DNA of 64,000 nucleotides from Gonocerus acuteangulatus (GCA_946811695.1 OX328123.1:13992162-14056161), one strand, 5' to 3'; positions 35,240-45,845 are shown, counted from the first letter of the stretch. Program-made: numbers and translations. The notes: a model not told the origin generated them from the letters alone.

Positions 35240-36335
35240 GCAACTCGCAGGAACTGCGACATTTTAGTGCGCTTCTGTTATAATAATTCTAGTAATGTTT
35301 GAAAATTTTGAAATGGAAACAACCGTTTAAATATATTACTTTTCTAAATAAGTTGCATTTTTGCTTATATTTTAGTAATTTTTATGTTTCCTAATGCATA
35401 CAATCTTTGAGTTCTTATACAAAAATTGACCCAAAGCCTTCGGAGGTGATTTTTGAACTGCTGCAATCCTTAAAACCCCAAAATACAACCCTTAAAAAAT
35501 CTCCCCATTTGTATTATTTGGTGATATCACGAAAGAAAACCATCTTACTCAGATCGATGTACAAAAATCAATCCCCCAAAACAGGAGGTTTTAGGTTTGC
35601 TGTTATGTATCATACACTATTTTTCCAGAAAAATGGTAAGCAAACTCGCTTTTTTATTAGGTAAACCTGGATACGCCCTGCCTCTGTCCATGTAATAATT
35701 GTATCTCCGAGGCTCAATATCTCGATAACGAGTACCACTTGGAGGGTCCTATATTTTTCCAATTCATAGTGAACATTTTAATTAACGTGTGGGCAAATTT
35801 ATAAAAATTTAGTTCGAAAATGGAATTAATTTATTTTAGGTCGTTTTTTTAATTTACTTCAATTGATACATTGCTCGAATAAAATATGGGGAGAAGTTTT
35901 GACGCTCCAACTGGCCCAATCAAGCTCGTTATGGTCACAAAAATTAGTATTTCTAAGTACTAAAAGGCAGTACTCAGAAAATAGTCGTTTATTTTGGTAA
36001 AATATATAATATTATAGTGTAAAATATCAAGGTTTTTGGGGCTTAAACAAGGGATTCAGCGAGCCAAAAAAAATATAATAAACATGGTCTGCTCACTTAG
36101 TCCGAACTTTTTTTTTGGCTGTGTTATTTACTGGAGTAATTGGCCAACACTGCGGATAACAAACCTGGACTTCGGAATTAAAAAGTAACTTAAAAAAAGG
36201 TTAAAAATTATTTTCCTGCCACATTTCATCAAAATCGGTCCTTTTGTGAGCTTGTGAGATAGCGAACTTGTCGACACTTCCGGATTGCGTCATGAGGTCA
36301 ACCTTATAAGCGGTGAGGAACCGGGCTAAAATAAT
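35240..36335 (-). mobile_element. Helentron-like family B relative
   Basis: On the minus strand it starts TTTTAGCCCGGTTCCTCACC (near 36325), runs through CTTATAAGGTTGACCTCATG and CAATCCGGAAGTG, and ends with CGCAGTTCCTGCGAGTTG near 35245-35262. The core contains family F sequence (about 35900-36130). It lacks the (TA)n tract. Confidence 0.65.
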
Positions 36336-36873
36336 TAAAGCAAACAAGCGGATTCTTCAGTTGGTTAACAAACGGATTTGTTTTTGTAAAACTTTGAATT
36401 TCCTGAACAACCCCTGAATGTAAAATCTGAACGTATCTTGTGTAACAGCTGACTGCCTTGGTCCAAATCATCATTAATGAGATTTCGGACTACGAACAAA
36501 ACTTTCCTTTACGAACAAGCCTTTTAAATAATTTTACTCGCGTCATTATTTTTCATTTCCATGAGAGTTTTAACTAACTAACACTCAAAATAAAGCCCGA
36601 CCACAAAACATAGTAGAAACGGAGGCGAGATTACACTTATATTTTGCCATCTCTCGGCAAAAACAGCTCTTCCCCGGAAGGTGGTTACCTGAAGAAGCCT
36701 GTATGTAAATTCCCTTTCTTGTCTGATGTTCTTGCTCGGAACCCTGACACCATATATAGCAGTAGGACTACCCATGCTACCCACCAACCAACTTCATTAT
36801 TTGTAGCAAAATCATGTCTTCATTTTATTTAATGGTTGAGGCTATCAGTCAGGATACAAAGAAAAGATTTCAG
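36336..36873. other. nothing recognised
   Basis: Somewhat higher GC at 36600-36800, with overlapping short frames on both strands and no family match. Confidence 0.4.
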
Positions 36874-36930
36874 ACTTGCAGGAACTGCGTCTTATCTTAG
36901 CGAGGTTCCGTTCATATCCCTAATGCAATC
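36874..36930 (-). mobile_element. Helentron-like family B, 3'-end fragment without the SINE
   Basis: The minus strand reads AGGGATATGAAC then GGAACCTCGCTAAG, CGCAGTTCCTGC and AAGTC. This is the family B 3' end with the SINE-M insertion absent, so it is an empty-site copy for the two SINE-bearing elements. Confidence 0.6.
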
Positions 36931-36942
36931 AGTAAAGGAATA

Positions 36943-37149
36943 TTTTATTCAAATTTTAACGTCCATTATTATTAACTAAGAATTTTAGGACGGGTTATCT
37001 ATTGGTTACCACCCTTTTCCAGCCAGGATAGGGCTGGTGCCTTTTTTTTTCTAAAGAAAAGCCACCGCCCCTAGTGGGAATCGAACCCATGAACTTTGGC
37101 ACGGAGTGTTAAGTGTTCACGCCTTAACAATCACGGACACCGGGCCTCC
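36943..37149 (-). mobile_element. tRNA-derived SINE (SINE-SL) with target duplication
   Basis: The head GGAGGCCCGGTGTCCGTGAT, GTTAAGGCGTG and the perfect box B GGGTTCGATTCCC identify the family. CAGTAAAGGAATA occurs on both sides (about 36930-36942 and 37149-37161), a 13-bp target-site duplication. The box A region resembles GGCCGAGTGGTTAAGGC of Ser/Leu tRNAs. Confidence 0.82.
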
Positions 37150-37206
37150 AGTAAAGGAATAGAAGCAGTTATTGGTAAGGTTTGAGGTTTGACCTTTCGT
37201 TAAAAA

Positions 37207-37235
37207 TCTATATATATATATATATATATATATTT
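37207..37235. repeat. (TA)n at the left edge of the 331-bp satellite
   Basis: About 13 units directly before the first monomer. Confidence 0.95.
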
Positions 37236-37696
37236 TTAGATGGAACGGCATTTCTCTCCAGCGGTGGTCCTGCTCCTCACTTCTTCCTGGAATATTTCGA
37301 TGGATTCATCTCCATCTTCTTCAGCCAGGTACTTGTTTCTTCCTCGGTGGTAGCCAAGGGAATGACATTTTTCTCGATCTGGGCTCCTTATCTCCCCTCT
37401 AGCCACAGTATCGGCGGACGAATGGTGTTGAAGCTCCCTGGTGTAGTTGGGATTCTGTCCGTTGGCAGCGCTGATGGTATTGCGTCTTTTTTCTCTCCTG
37501 CTTCTATTTTCCTCGCCGTAAGGATTTATATGCTTGATGTTATTTTTCGTCGCTGGGATAGTATTTTTAGATGGAACGGCATTTCTCTCCAGCGGTGGTC
37601 CTGCTCCTCACTTCTTCCTGGAATATTTCGATGGATTCATCTCCATCTTCTTCAGCCAGGTACTTGTTTCTTCCTCGGTGGTAGCCAAGGGAATGA

Positions 37697-37698
<2 letters not shown>
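37236..37698 (+). repeat. 331-bp satellite, left part (about 1.4 monomers)
   Basis: It begins right after (TA)n with TTTTTAGATGGAACGG. The next copy of GATGGAACGGCATTTC is exactly 331 bp on. It is cut by the Jockey LINE at GAATGACATT. Open frames in it arise from the repeat and shift between monomers, because 331 is not a multiple of three. Confidence 0.92.
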
Positions 37699-37740
<42 letters not shown>

Positions 37741-38093
37741 CCTAAACCCCACTTTAGATAAAAGAGAAATAAAAAGCATGCAAGGAAGGGCATGATGAAA
37801 ACGAAAGTGAAAGAAAAACGTGCAGAAACGCAAAGAAAAACTAAGGACCTCGAACGACACAGGCGGGCGTAAGGGCCACAGGTAGAGGGAGGATGAGGGA
37901 CGAGGTGTCCTTATTCTGCATTAATGCACTTGAAGGCGGTAAGTAAAGGAGAAAAAGGTGTAGGATTCCCAAAGGGAGGTATGTGTAATGTGCTGTGTGG
38001 GGCACAGCGATAGAGGAGGAGGTAAAACGAAAGATAGTCGGAGAGTAGAAGAAAGAAGAAAGGGGAAGAAGGTCAGTTATACTGTCTTACGTG

Positions 38094-40784
38094 TCAAGTG
38101 TCAGTGTAACTTGTGTTTGTTGGAAATGTGTTGTGTTCTAGTACGTCTACTAGTCGTCGTGTGAACTCTGTTGGTCCTTGCCAGCGTCCTGGTCGTCCAG
38201 GTGGTGTGATGTCGTTAAAGAGTGGATTGTCATGGTACTTAAGTCCGTCAAAGAATTTGATGTGACGTCGTTTTATGAATTCTGAAACTGTAGGGAGTTC
38301 TAAAAGTTTGTGTAAGTCGGGGGCTTTGAGTTTATTGTGTGAGGTGCTCCGTGTGACTGTTTTGAGTATTCGGTTCTGAAAAGATTGTAGTGTTCTGAGT
38401 ATGGTGGGGTTCAGAAACCGAAAGAGTGGTGTGCCGTATAGTAGTGCCGGTCGTAGGACTCCTTTGTATATGAGTAGCTTCAGTCTGAGTGAGAGGTTTG
38501 GTGAATTGAGTAAATATCCGAGAGAGCGGGCTTTCGTCCTGACAAGCTTTAGCTTCTTGGTAAAGTGTGTGTGAAAACTGAGGTGTGTACCTAAGTGTAT
38601 CCCCAAGTAATTGATGTGTCTTTTTAACTTATTTCTTTTGTTTCTAACCGTGAAATACTTGGGGCGTGCTCGTGTTGAATTGCCATGAAAGGCGAAGAGT
38701 AGTGCGTCTGTCTTTGTCGGGTTAACTGTGATGTGTATACGTCGCAGTTCGTCTACTACGTCTGCGCAGACCTCTTCAGCTTGTTTTAATGCCTTTGAAT
38801 GTGACATGGATGTGCTGTATATCGCGATATCGTCGGCGTATGCGGCTATTTTTGTGTTTGGGTACTGTTCACCGACGATTTCTGATGTGTAAATGGAAAA
38901 GAGTGTTGGTGCGAGTACTGACCCCTGTGGTACACCGCAGGGGATTGGGTGTGTGCTGGAGAGGCTTGCCCCTACCCTAACCGTCATAGTACGTCCGTAT
39001 AGGAAAGAGTGTATTATGTTATAGAGTTGTTCTGGACATTCGTAAGTTCTGAGTTGCTGCATAAGTATATTATGTGAAACAGAGTCAAAAGCTTTCGTAC
39101 AGTCAATCGATATGAGTGCTGTAGTCCGGTTCATGAGCATGTTGTTTGTGATGTGTGATTGGAGCCTTACTAGCTGGTGTTCTGAACTGTGTGCAGGGCG
39201 GAAGCCGAACTGCTCAGCAGGGATTATATCCTCCTCTGCGCAAAAGTCTTTCAGATATCTCAGTATGATCTTTTCATACACTTTTGATAGATGAGGCAGT
39301 AGGCTTATGGGTCTGTAGTGTTCAGGTGTGTCGCCCTTTTTGTTAGGTTTGAGTAGTGGAGTGATGATGGCGTGTCTCCAGTGTTCGGGGAAGTGTCTGA
39401 GGCGGAGGCATGTGTTATATATGTGTACGAGATAGTGTAGTCCTTTTCTCGGTAGCTGTTTGAGTAATATGTACTGGAGTCTGTCATGTCCTGGGGATTT
39501 ATTCCCTCGTGTCTGTCTGAGTATGGCTGTCAGTTGTTTTGGTGAGACGTACATGTAATTGTCTTGTAGTGTGAGTCTGTATTCAGGTGTACGGTCTTTG
39601 TTGCGAGTCTGAGCGTCATGTGAGTAGTAGGTAGCGAGTATGTCCGCCTGGTCTTTTTCGTCTAGTAGAGTATCTTGTCTGTGTATTTTTACTGTGTTAG
39701 TCTTATGCGTGCGTGTTCGTATGAGCCTCCAGAATTGCCTATAGTCACCATGTGTCTGCCTGAGTTTCTCATGCCACATGGACGTCTTCCATTGTGACAT
39801 GAGAGTGCGTATTTGTGTAGTGAGTGAATTTAGTGCAGTTTTATAGTGTCTGTCTCGTGTTCTGTACCAAATGTTTTTGATATTGTTTCGTTGTTTGATG
39901 AGTGTGAGAATGTGTTGTGGTGGTTTCCTAAGATTTGGAGGTGCTGGCGCGAACTTAGGAATGCTCGAGTCGGCCGCGAAGGTGATTGTGTCTGTGAATT
40001 GTTTAATGGCCTCGTCGAGAATTTGTGTGTCATGTATGGGTGTGATAGGGGGGGTGTGTTCGTGTATGAGGTGTTTGTATTTGTGCCAGTCTGCCTTACT
40101 GTAGTGGTAGTTTGTGGCTGTGGGTATGGGGATGTGCCCGTGTAGTTCGTATAAGACCGGCCTGTGGTCTGATGTGATAAAATCGAGTGCAGTGCACGCG
40201 GTTATTACGTGTGGTTGTCGCGTAACTAGCAAGTCAATCGTTGAAGTCATGCTGGGATCTGCGAAATGTCTGAATGTGTGTGTGCCTGGGTGTATGACTG
40301 TCAGGGGGTATTTGGTCAGCTTAGTCCCTGCGGGGTTATTTCTCGTATTATGCCAGGCAGTGTGTCTAGCGTTCAGGTCACCTATGAGTATGTGTCGTCT
40401 GTCTGTCGAAGTTTCCGAAAGGAGAAGTCCCAGTCGTGAAAGTCGTCCTCTCGGTCTCCGATAGTATGCGGTCAGTTTGTACGTCTTGTTCAGTTTTACT
40501 ATAATTGTCAGAACAAAATTGTATTCGTCTGGGTCTATGATAGGGTCTATCCGTTGAAAGCGTGTACCGTGTCGAAGGCCGATGGCGACTTCACCGGCTA
40601 GTGTGTTGTCCATGTCGTGCCGGAGAAGTGTATAGCCTTGGAAGTGTGCGTAACTACCTCTGGTCAGTCGTGTGTCGGTTAGTATGAATACAGTGGGCTG
40701 TATTTGTCGTAGAAGTAAGTCCACGTCTTGTAGTTTTGGAGTTAGTCCGTTCGTGTTTAAGTTAAGTATAGTGTGTCTGGTCAT
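38094..40784 (-). CDS. Jockey-type LINE ORF2, endonuclease and reverse transcriptase
   Basis: An intact 896-codon frame, normal for Jockey elements, which lack RNase H. The endonuclease shows LNLNTNG, IGDLNARHTAWHN, STIDLLVTR and TSDHRPVL. At the usual catalytic Glu (the QET-like motif) this copy reads ILTDTRL, with Asp instead. The RT has NKSPGHD, YRPISLLPHLSKVYE, SIDCTKAFDSV, CGVPQGSVLAP and AAYADDIAIY, followed by INYLGIHLGT. The enzyme nicks the target and primes reverse transcription of its own RNA at the break. The start ATG overlaps the ORF1 stop as ATGA (40781-40784). No internal stop or frameshift was seen. Confidence 0.92.
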   Translation of the reverse strand: MTRHTILNLNTNGLTPKLQDVDLLLRQIQPTVFILTDTRLTRGSYAHFQGYTLLRHDMDNTLAGEVAIGLRHGTRFQRIDPIIDPDEYNFVLTIIVKLNKTYKLTAYYRRPRGRLSRLGLLLSETSTDRRHILIGDLNARHTAWHNTRNNPAGTKLTKYPLTVIHPGTHTFRHFADPSMTSTIDLLVTRQPHVITACTALDFITSDHRPVLYELHGHIPIPTATNYHYSKADWHKYKHLIHEHTPPITPIHDTQILDEAIKQFTDTITFAADSSIPKFAPAPPNLRKPPQHILTLIKQRNNIKNIWYRTRDRHYKTALNSLTTQIRTLMSQWKTSMWHEKLRQTHGDYRQFWRLIRTRTHKTNTVKIHRQDTLLDEKDQADILATYYSHDAQTRNKDRTPEYRLTLQDNYMYVSPKQLTAILRQTRGNKSPGHDRLQYILLKQLPRKGLHYLVHIYNTCLRLRHFPEHWRHAIITPLLKPNKKGDTPEHYRPISLLPHLSKVYEKIILRYLKDFCAEEDIIPAEQFGFRPAHSSEHQLVRLQSHITNNMLMNRTTALISIDCTKAFDSVSHNILMQQLRTYECPEQLYNIIHSFLYGRTMTVRVGASLSSTHPIPCGVPQGSVLAPTLFSIYTSEIVGEQYPNTKIAAYADDIAIYSTSMSHSKALKQAEEVCADVVDELRRIHITVNPTKTDALLFAFHGNSTRARPKYFTVRNKRNKLKRHINYLGIHLGTHLSFHTHFTKKLKLVRTKARSLGYLLNSPNLSLRLKLLIYKGVLRPALLYGTPLFRFLNPTILRTLQSFQNRILKTVTRSTSHNKLKAPDLHKLLELPTVSEFIKRRHIKFFDGLKYHDNPLFNDITPPGRPGRWQGPTEFTRRLVDVLEHNTFPTNTSYTDT

Positions 40785-42379
40785 TTTGTTATCAGTTTTG
40801 TCATGAGTTCAACTAATGTACGTATCATGGACATCATGTCAGTCATGGTGTTAGTCAGTCGCTCGACCCATGCGGGTGTACTGTCACTGGTGTGTTGTTG
40901 TGGTGCAATAGGTGTTGGTAATTGGTAGGTTGGTGGTGTAGGTGGGGTGGGCAACAGAGCTGGTCTGGTGTTTTGTGTGCGTTGGGGAAGTGGTTGTGTT
41001 GGTGGTGGTGGTGGAGGGGGAAGTTGTGTGATGTGGCCAGTGAAGGCATTAGAGTAGCTGAAGGCTGGGTCTACTGTTCTGTATGTTCGTGCTGGTGTGT
41101 TAGCCGGGGGGGCTACTATTGTTTGTCGGGCTTTTCGGCTCTTCTCTAATAGGTCGAGCCGGGCTGGACATTGCCTGTATGAGGCGGGGTGCTGCTCCTG
41201 ACAGTTGGGGCACTGGAGTGTGTTGGTGATCCGGTCGCAGTCTTTCGACGCGTGTGCTTTGCCACAGCGAACGCAACGTTCGCGTAAGTTGCAATTATTT
41301 CTGGTGTGGCCGAAGCGCTGACACCGGAAACACTGAGAGATTGAGTTGTCTCCCTTGTAGGGTTTGAAATACACTATTATTTGATCGATCGATTTGATCG
41401 ATTTTAGGTGTGTTGGGTTGAATTTAGGGGTGAATGTGAGTAAGACAGGGGGGATGGGGGCTCTAGTACCGTCTGTCGTGGTTTTGCTCATACGTTTCAC
41501 TGATACCAGTTGATCCGTTTGGAGCTCCTGCTTAATGTTCTCTAGCGGGTGGTCAACATCCAGCCCGAAGAGCACGAATGATTGGTTTTTGGGGGAGCCC
41601 TTGGGTGTGTAAGAGTAAAATTGCGTCTTGTTGGTCGTAAGTTTGTTTTTGATTGTTTCAAAAGTCTTGAGGTCTTGGGCAAAGATCTTATTTCCGCCTT
41701 TACATCTTTGTACGGTGTAGTTCTTAATGCCGGCTGTGTTCAGTGTTCTGACGAAACTGTTTACGTCAGTGTAGTGTGGGGGCAGTACAATGGGCGGTGG
41801 TTTTATGTTCCTGAGGGGTTCAAATTTGTTCTGAGTTTTAATAGGGGCGGGGGTGTAGTTGGCAGTGGTTGTGATGTTACGGGCCACCTTCCGGTGTTTT
41901 TTGCCCTGTGGCTTGACCAGTGTAAAGATTTCACTATCAGTGATATCTTCGCTATCTGAAGAGCTGCTGGTCTCAATAGGTCTCTTGGAGGCCGGGGGAA
42001 GGTTAGGAAAGTCTTTCGTATTTTCTAAGGCGATTCCCTGTTCCATAGGAGACTCGGGGGCCAGGATGTTGAAGAGACAATCCATCTCTTCGCTTGTGAA
42101 TGTTCGTGTGGCGAGGGCTTCTAGAGTGTCCTTTTGGATGTGTGTGCTTTTAGAGGGTGGTGGTGTGTCTGAGCGTGTTTGGTGGGTTGTGTGAGGGTGC
42201 TCATGTGAAAACATGGTGGGGGTGGGCGTGGCGAGAAGAGGGGGTAGAAGAGAGAGGGGAGAGTCAGAGTGGGGGTAGTAAGAGTGGGGGTACCCTGGTG
42301 GTGGGGGCCGCCTGCGGTCATACCTGAACCGACCGTCAGACGGGTGGGCAAAGCCCCGGAATGCAGAACCCCTTAGCAA
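40781..42379 (-). CDS. Jockey-type LINE ORF1, gag-like protein with PRE domain and three zinc knuckles
   Basis: An intact 532-codon frame. The N terminus is Pro/Ser/His-rich and probably disordered. The central part (about residues 205-350) looks like the PRE/PRE-C2HC region of Jockey-type gag proteins. Three knuckles follow: CFRCQRFGHTRNNC, CVRCGKAHASKDC and CPNCQEQHPASYRQC. A Pro-rich stretch and an amphipathic C terminus end the protein. The first Met is used here; a second Met about 55 codons on is an alternative. Its TGA stop shares an ATGA with the ORF2 start, which suggests translation by termination-reinitiation, as described for some insect LINEs such as SART1. Confidence 0.9.
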   Translation of the reverse strand: MLRGSAFRGFAHPSDGRFRYDRRRPPPPGYPHSYYPHSDSPLSLLPPLLATPTPTMFSHEHPHTTHQTRSDTPPPSKSTHIQKDTLEALATRTFTSEEMDCLFNILAPESPMEQGIALENTKDFPNLPPASKRPIETSSSSDSEDITDSEIFTLVKPQGKKHRKVARNITTTANYTPAPIKTQNKFEPLRNIKPPPIVLPPHYTDVNSFVRTLNTAGIKNYTVQRCKGGNKIFAQDLKTFETIKNKLTTNKTQFYSYTPKGSPKNQSFVLFGLDVDHPLENIKQELQTDQLVSVKRMSKTTTDGTRAPIPPVLLTFTPKFNPTHLKSIKSIDQIIVYFKPYKGDNSISQCFRCQRFGHTRNNCNLRERCVRCGKAHASKDCDRITNTLQCPNCQEQHPASYRQCPARLDLLEKSRKARQTIVAPPANTPARTYRTVDPAFSYSNAFTGHITQLPPPPPPPTQPLPQRTQNTRPALLPTPPTPPTYQLPTPIAPQQHTSDSTPAWVERLTNTMTDMMSMIRTLVELMTKLITK

Positions 42380-42646
42380 TTCCCTTGTGGGTCCGGACCC
42401 AACGGCTTGCTTAGAGATCCTGGATGTGCCCCTTACTCTCTTCTTCTGCGACTGCTGCTGCTACACCAGGCGCTTCTGCTCTTTCGAGCTTACTGTCCGA
42501 GCGGATGCTCGGGGCCTAGCTTCTTGAGTAGCTGGTCCTGCTGGAGGTGACTGGAGAGCTGCCGGTGAATACACGAGAGCTGCGACAAGGTAGAGGAGTT
42601 CCAAGTAAACAGACGATGTGATCAGCACAGATGTTCATGAAGGAAT

Positions 42647-43909
42647 GAATGACATTTTTCTCGATCTGGGCTCCTTATCTCCCCTCTAGCCACAGTATCG
42701 GCGGACGAATGGTGTTGAAGCTCCCTGGTGTAGTTGGGATTCTGTCCGTTGGCAGCGCTGATGGTATTGCGTCTTTTTTCTCTCCTGCTTCTATTTTCCT
42801 CGCCGTAAGGATTTATATGCTTGATGTTATTTTTCGTCGCTGGGATAGTATTTTTAGATGGAACGGCATTTCTCTCCAGCGGTGGTCCTGCTCCTCACTT
42901 CTTCCTGGAATATTTCGATGGATTCATCTCCATCTTCTTCAGCCAGGTACTTGTTTCTTCCTCGGTGGTAGCCAAGGGAATGACATTTTTCTCGATCTGG
43001 GCTCCTTATCTCCCCTCTAGCCACAGTATCGGCGGACGAATGGTGTTGAAGCTCCCTGGTGTAGTTGGGATTCTGTCCGTTGGCAGCGCTGATGGTATTG
43101 CGTCTTTTTTCTCTCCTGCTTCTATTTTCCTCGCCGTAAGGATTTATATGCTTGATGTTATTTTTCGTCGCTGGGATAGTATTTTTAGATGGAACGGCAT
43201 TTCTCTCCAGCGGTGGTCCTGCTCCTCACTTCTTCCTGGAATATTTCGATGGATTCATCTCCATCTTCTTCAGCCAGGTACTTGTTTCTTCCTCGGTGGT
43301 AGCCAAGGGAATGACATTTTTCTCGATCTGGGCTCCTTATCTCCCCTCTAGCCACAGTATCGGCGGACGAATGGTGTTGAAGCTCCCTGGTGTAGTTGGG
43401 ATTCTGTCCGTTGGCAGCGCTGATGGTATTGCGTCTTTTTTCTCTCCTGCTTCTATTTTCCTCGCCGTAAGGATTTATATGCTTGATGTTATTTTTCGTC
43501 GCTGGGATAGTATTTTTAGATGGAACGGCATTTCTCTCCAGCGGTGGTCCTGCTCCTCACTTCTTCCTGGAATATTTCGATGGATTCATCTCCATCTTCT
43601 TCAGCCAGGTACTTGTTTCTTCCTCGGTGGTAGCCAAGGGAATGACATTTCTCTCGATCTGGGCTCCTTATCTCCCCTCTAGCCACAGTATCGGCGGACG
43701 AATGGTGTTGAAGCTCCCTGGTGTAGTTGGGATTCTGTCCGTTGGCAGCGCTGATGGTATTGCGTCTTTTTTCTCTCCTGCTTCTATTTTCCTCGCCGTA
43801 AGGATTTATATGCTTGATGTTATTTTTCGTCGCTGGGATAGTATTTTTAGATGGAACGGCATTTCTCTCCAGCGGTGGTCCTGCTCCTCACTTCTTCCTG
43901 GAATATTTC
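42647..43909 (+). repeat. 331-bp satellite, right part (about 3.8 monomers)
   Basis: GATGGAACGGCATTTC recurs near 42857, 43188, 43519 and 43850, a fixed 331-bp period with almost no differences (for example one T-to-C change near 43649). Such homogeneity implies recent amplification. Without the LINE the array would be about 5.2 monomers. Confidence 0.92.
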
Positions 43910-44039
43910 TAGAGGGGAGATAAGGAGCCCAGAAGAAGCAGATGGATTCATATTCCAGGAAGAAGTGAGGAGCAGGACCACCGCTGGAGAGAAATGCCGT
44001 TCCATCTAAAAATACTATCCCAGCGACGAAAAATAACAT

Positions 44040-44042
<3 letters not shown>
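43910..44042 (-). repeat. inverted satellite end forming a terminal inverted repeat
   Basis: About 90 bp complementary to 43815-43908 (TTCCAGGAAGAAGTGAGG to CGACGAAAAATAACATCA), joined through a short piece of another inverted monomer part. The array thus starts and ends with the same sequence in opposite orientation, each next to (TA)n, like a foldback transposon. Confidence 0.85.

Positions 44043-44098
<56 letters not shown>
44043..44098. repeat. (TA)n at the right edge of the 331-bp satellite
   Basis: About 28 units directly after the inverted terminal segment. Confidence 0.95.
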
Positions 44099-44101
<3 letters not shown>

Positions 44102-44346
44102 CCATTTTGAATAATGTCTCAAATTTATTTCTTGATGTTCCTGATAATTAGAATCTCATTGATGACTTTCATCATTATATAATCATGTAATGCAGTTTAT
44201 TTCAATTTTATATCAACAGTCACTGTCTAACTAAGGCTGGCCTTTTTTGATAAGAGCTATCTACTCGCAGGCTGTGGTGCTGGCTTCTTTTGGCTGTTTA
44301 AAGAATTGCTGTGGTGCTGGCCTCAGCCAGCATACTTAACACATAT

Positions 44347-44463
44347 AAACAAACACACCGTTCGACCGATTTTGACATAACTGGGTATACAGGTAGATCT
44401 TGATACGGGGAGAGTCATAGGCAGAAAGTAGGTGTAGCATGGCACACTGGGTAACAGCTAGTA
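44347..44463 (-). repeat. dispersed repeat family C, fragment
   Basis: The minus strand starts CTAGCTGTTACCCAGTGTGC and runs through TGCTACACCTACTTTC to GTCGAACGGTGTGTTTG. One internal unit only. Confidence 0.65.
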
Positions 44464-44759
44464 TTAAATCACAAAGAGAAGGAAGCTTAAGGCGCCTTAA
44501 CGGGCGAACGGAATATTAATGTATTAATTATTATAAACTATTTTTCATATAAAAAGAATATATGTTTTTCCTATTACATAAAACGAAAACGATGTTACTG
44601 GTTTACTCGTGTGTCTAGTTGTTTCTGTTTACTTATTGGCTTATGTTTCTCTGAATTTTGTTTTACTTCCAACCTTTGTTAATAATTATACTTACTGACG
44701 ACCACATTGTGTACAATGACTACTTATCTATCTTAGTGCATTTTAAAAAAAAAGAAAAG

Positions 44760-45675
44760 AAAATCCGTCACGCAGGAGCTGCATAACTAAGCACTTTCCT
44801 CAGAATTTGGGTAGTGACGACTGCTTTCCAGAACAATTTGCTTAAAATATCCTACATAAATAAAATAAAAACATGAATAGTTCTCTTTTAAATTTGTAAT
44901 GAGTAACTGATAAATTATTAATTTGCTTCCAGAGTTATGTTTACACATGGTACCTATTAAACTACGTAATAAATGCAAAAAACCTCATATTATCGTATTT
45001 TGATCTAACGCAGGAACAGGATACAGTCACTCTAGTGGTAGAAAGCGCTCCTTGCGGCGGCTTTGTGAACCTACATCTGGCGGGCTTTTCTATTGAAATA
45101 TATTACAAATTAAACCCCCGCTTTCCGATTGACCGATTCAGCTCATTTTTACACTTCTTTCTCATGAGTTACCCACGACGTATACCGCGTTTCGTTACAA
45201 TACAGCAGAAATTACGACCGGTATGAGTATATTAGGAATTTGGATCCGGAGTAAACCCCCCCCCCCCTTCTAATGAACCGATTTAGTTTATTTTTACAAC
45301 ATATATTTACCTGTAGATTACCACTACGAATACCGAGTTTCGTCAAAATATACCAAAAATCACGGCTGGTAGTGGCGAATTGGTATTGTGGGTCCGGAGT
45401 AAACCCCCCCTTCTCATGATCCGATTTAGTTCATTTTTATATCTCACTTTTCTCTTTATATTACCACTACGAATACCAAGTTTCGTTGAAATATAACAAA
45501 TATTACGGCTGACATGGTCAAATTAGTGTTTTGGGTTCGGGGTAAACCCCCCCCCCCCCTTCCGGTGGACCGACTTTGATGGCTAACGAACTCGTTCAAT
45601 CGTTTGCTAATTGAATGCTATATACCCAGTTTCGTGACGAAAAAACAAAAACTCTGGCCGCTATCGTGTTAACAG

Positions 45676-45721
<46 letters not shown>

Positions 45722-45845
45722 TTTAACGGGGGTCATTTTCGCTGTCTACTAGGTAGGATCGATAAAGATTTGAAGAAATTTTTCAAAAATTCCGTCATGA
45801 GTCCAACCTCAATAGCTACTTTCCTTCGGAGGAAAGTGCTAAAAC
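44760..45845 (-). mobile_element. Helentron-like family A element, full copy
   Basis: Read on the minus strand: a start with GCACTTTCCTCCGAAGG (45820-45840), the (TA)n at 45681-45718, AACACGATAGCGGCCAGAG (near 45650-45672), C/G-run blocks, and an end with GCAGCTCCTGCG then ACGGA at about 44764-44785. The subterminal repeat GCACTTTCCTC recurs inverted just before the 3' hairpin. Confidence 0.8.

Larger units (their letters stand above)
37699..42646 (-). mobile_element. Jockey-type LINE, apparently intact, inserted in the 331-bp satellite
   Basis: This is a complete minus-strand element of about 4.9 kb: a 267-bp 5' UTR (42380-42646), overlapping ORF1 and ORF2, a 3' UTR (37741-38093) and a poly(A) tail seen as 42 T residues at 37699-37740. 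It interrupts a satellite monomer. The satellite reads GAATGACATT directly before the T run and GAATGACATTTTT directly after the 5' end (42647), a target-site duplication of about 10-13 bp; its length is blurred by the T run. Both ORFs are open, the tail is long and the duplication is perfect, so the insertion is recent and the copy may still be functional. Confidence 0.92.

Noticed and set aside
36943..37149. tRNA-Ser/Leu-like gene (minus)
   Set aside because: Perfect box B, but it is followed by a shared body and flanked by a target duplication, so it is a SINE.
39846..40464. Plus-strand frames of 77-116 codons
   Set aside because: Antisense shadows of the Jockey ORF2; the same applies to 41582-42194 opposite ORF1.
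42649..43923. Long hydrophobic open frames (123-176 codons) repeated in tandem
   Set aside because: They are translations of the 331-bp satellite. The frame shifts each monomer and stops at the same place; there is no independent coding evidence.
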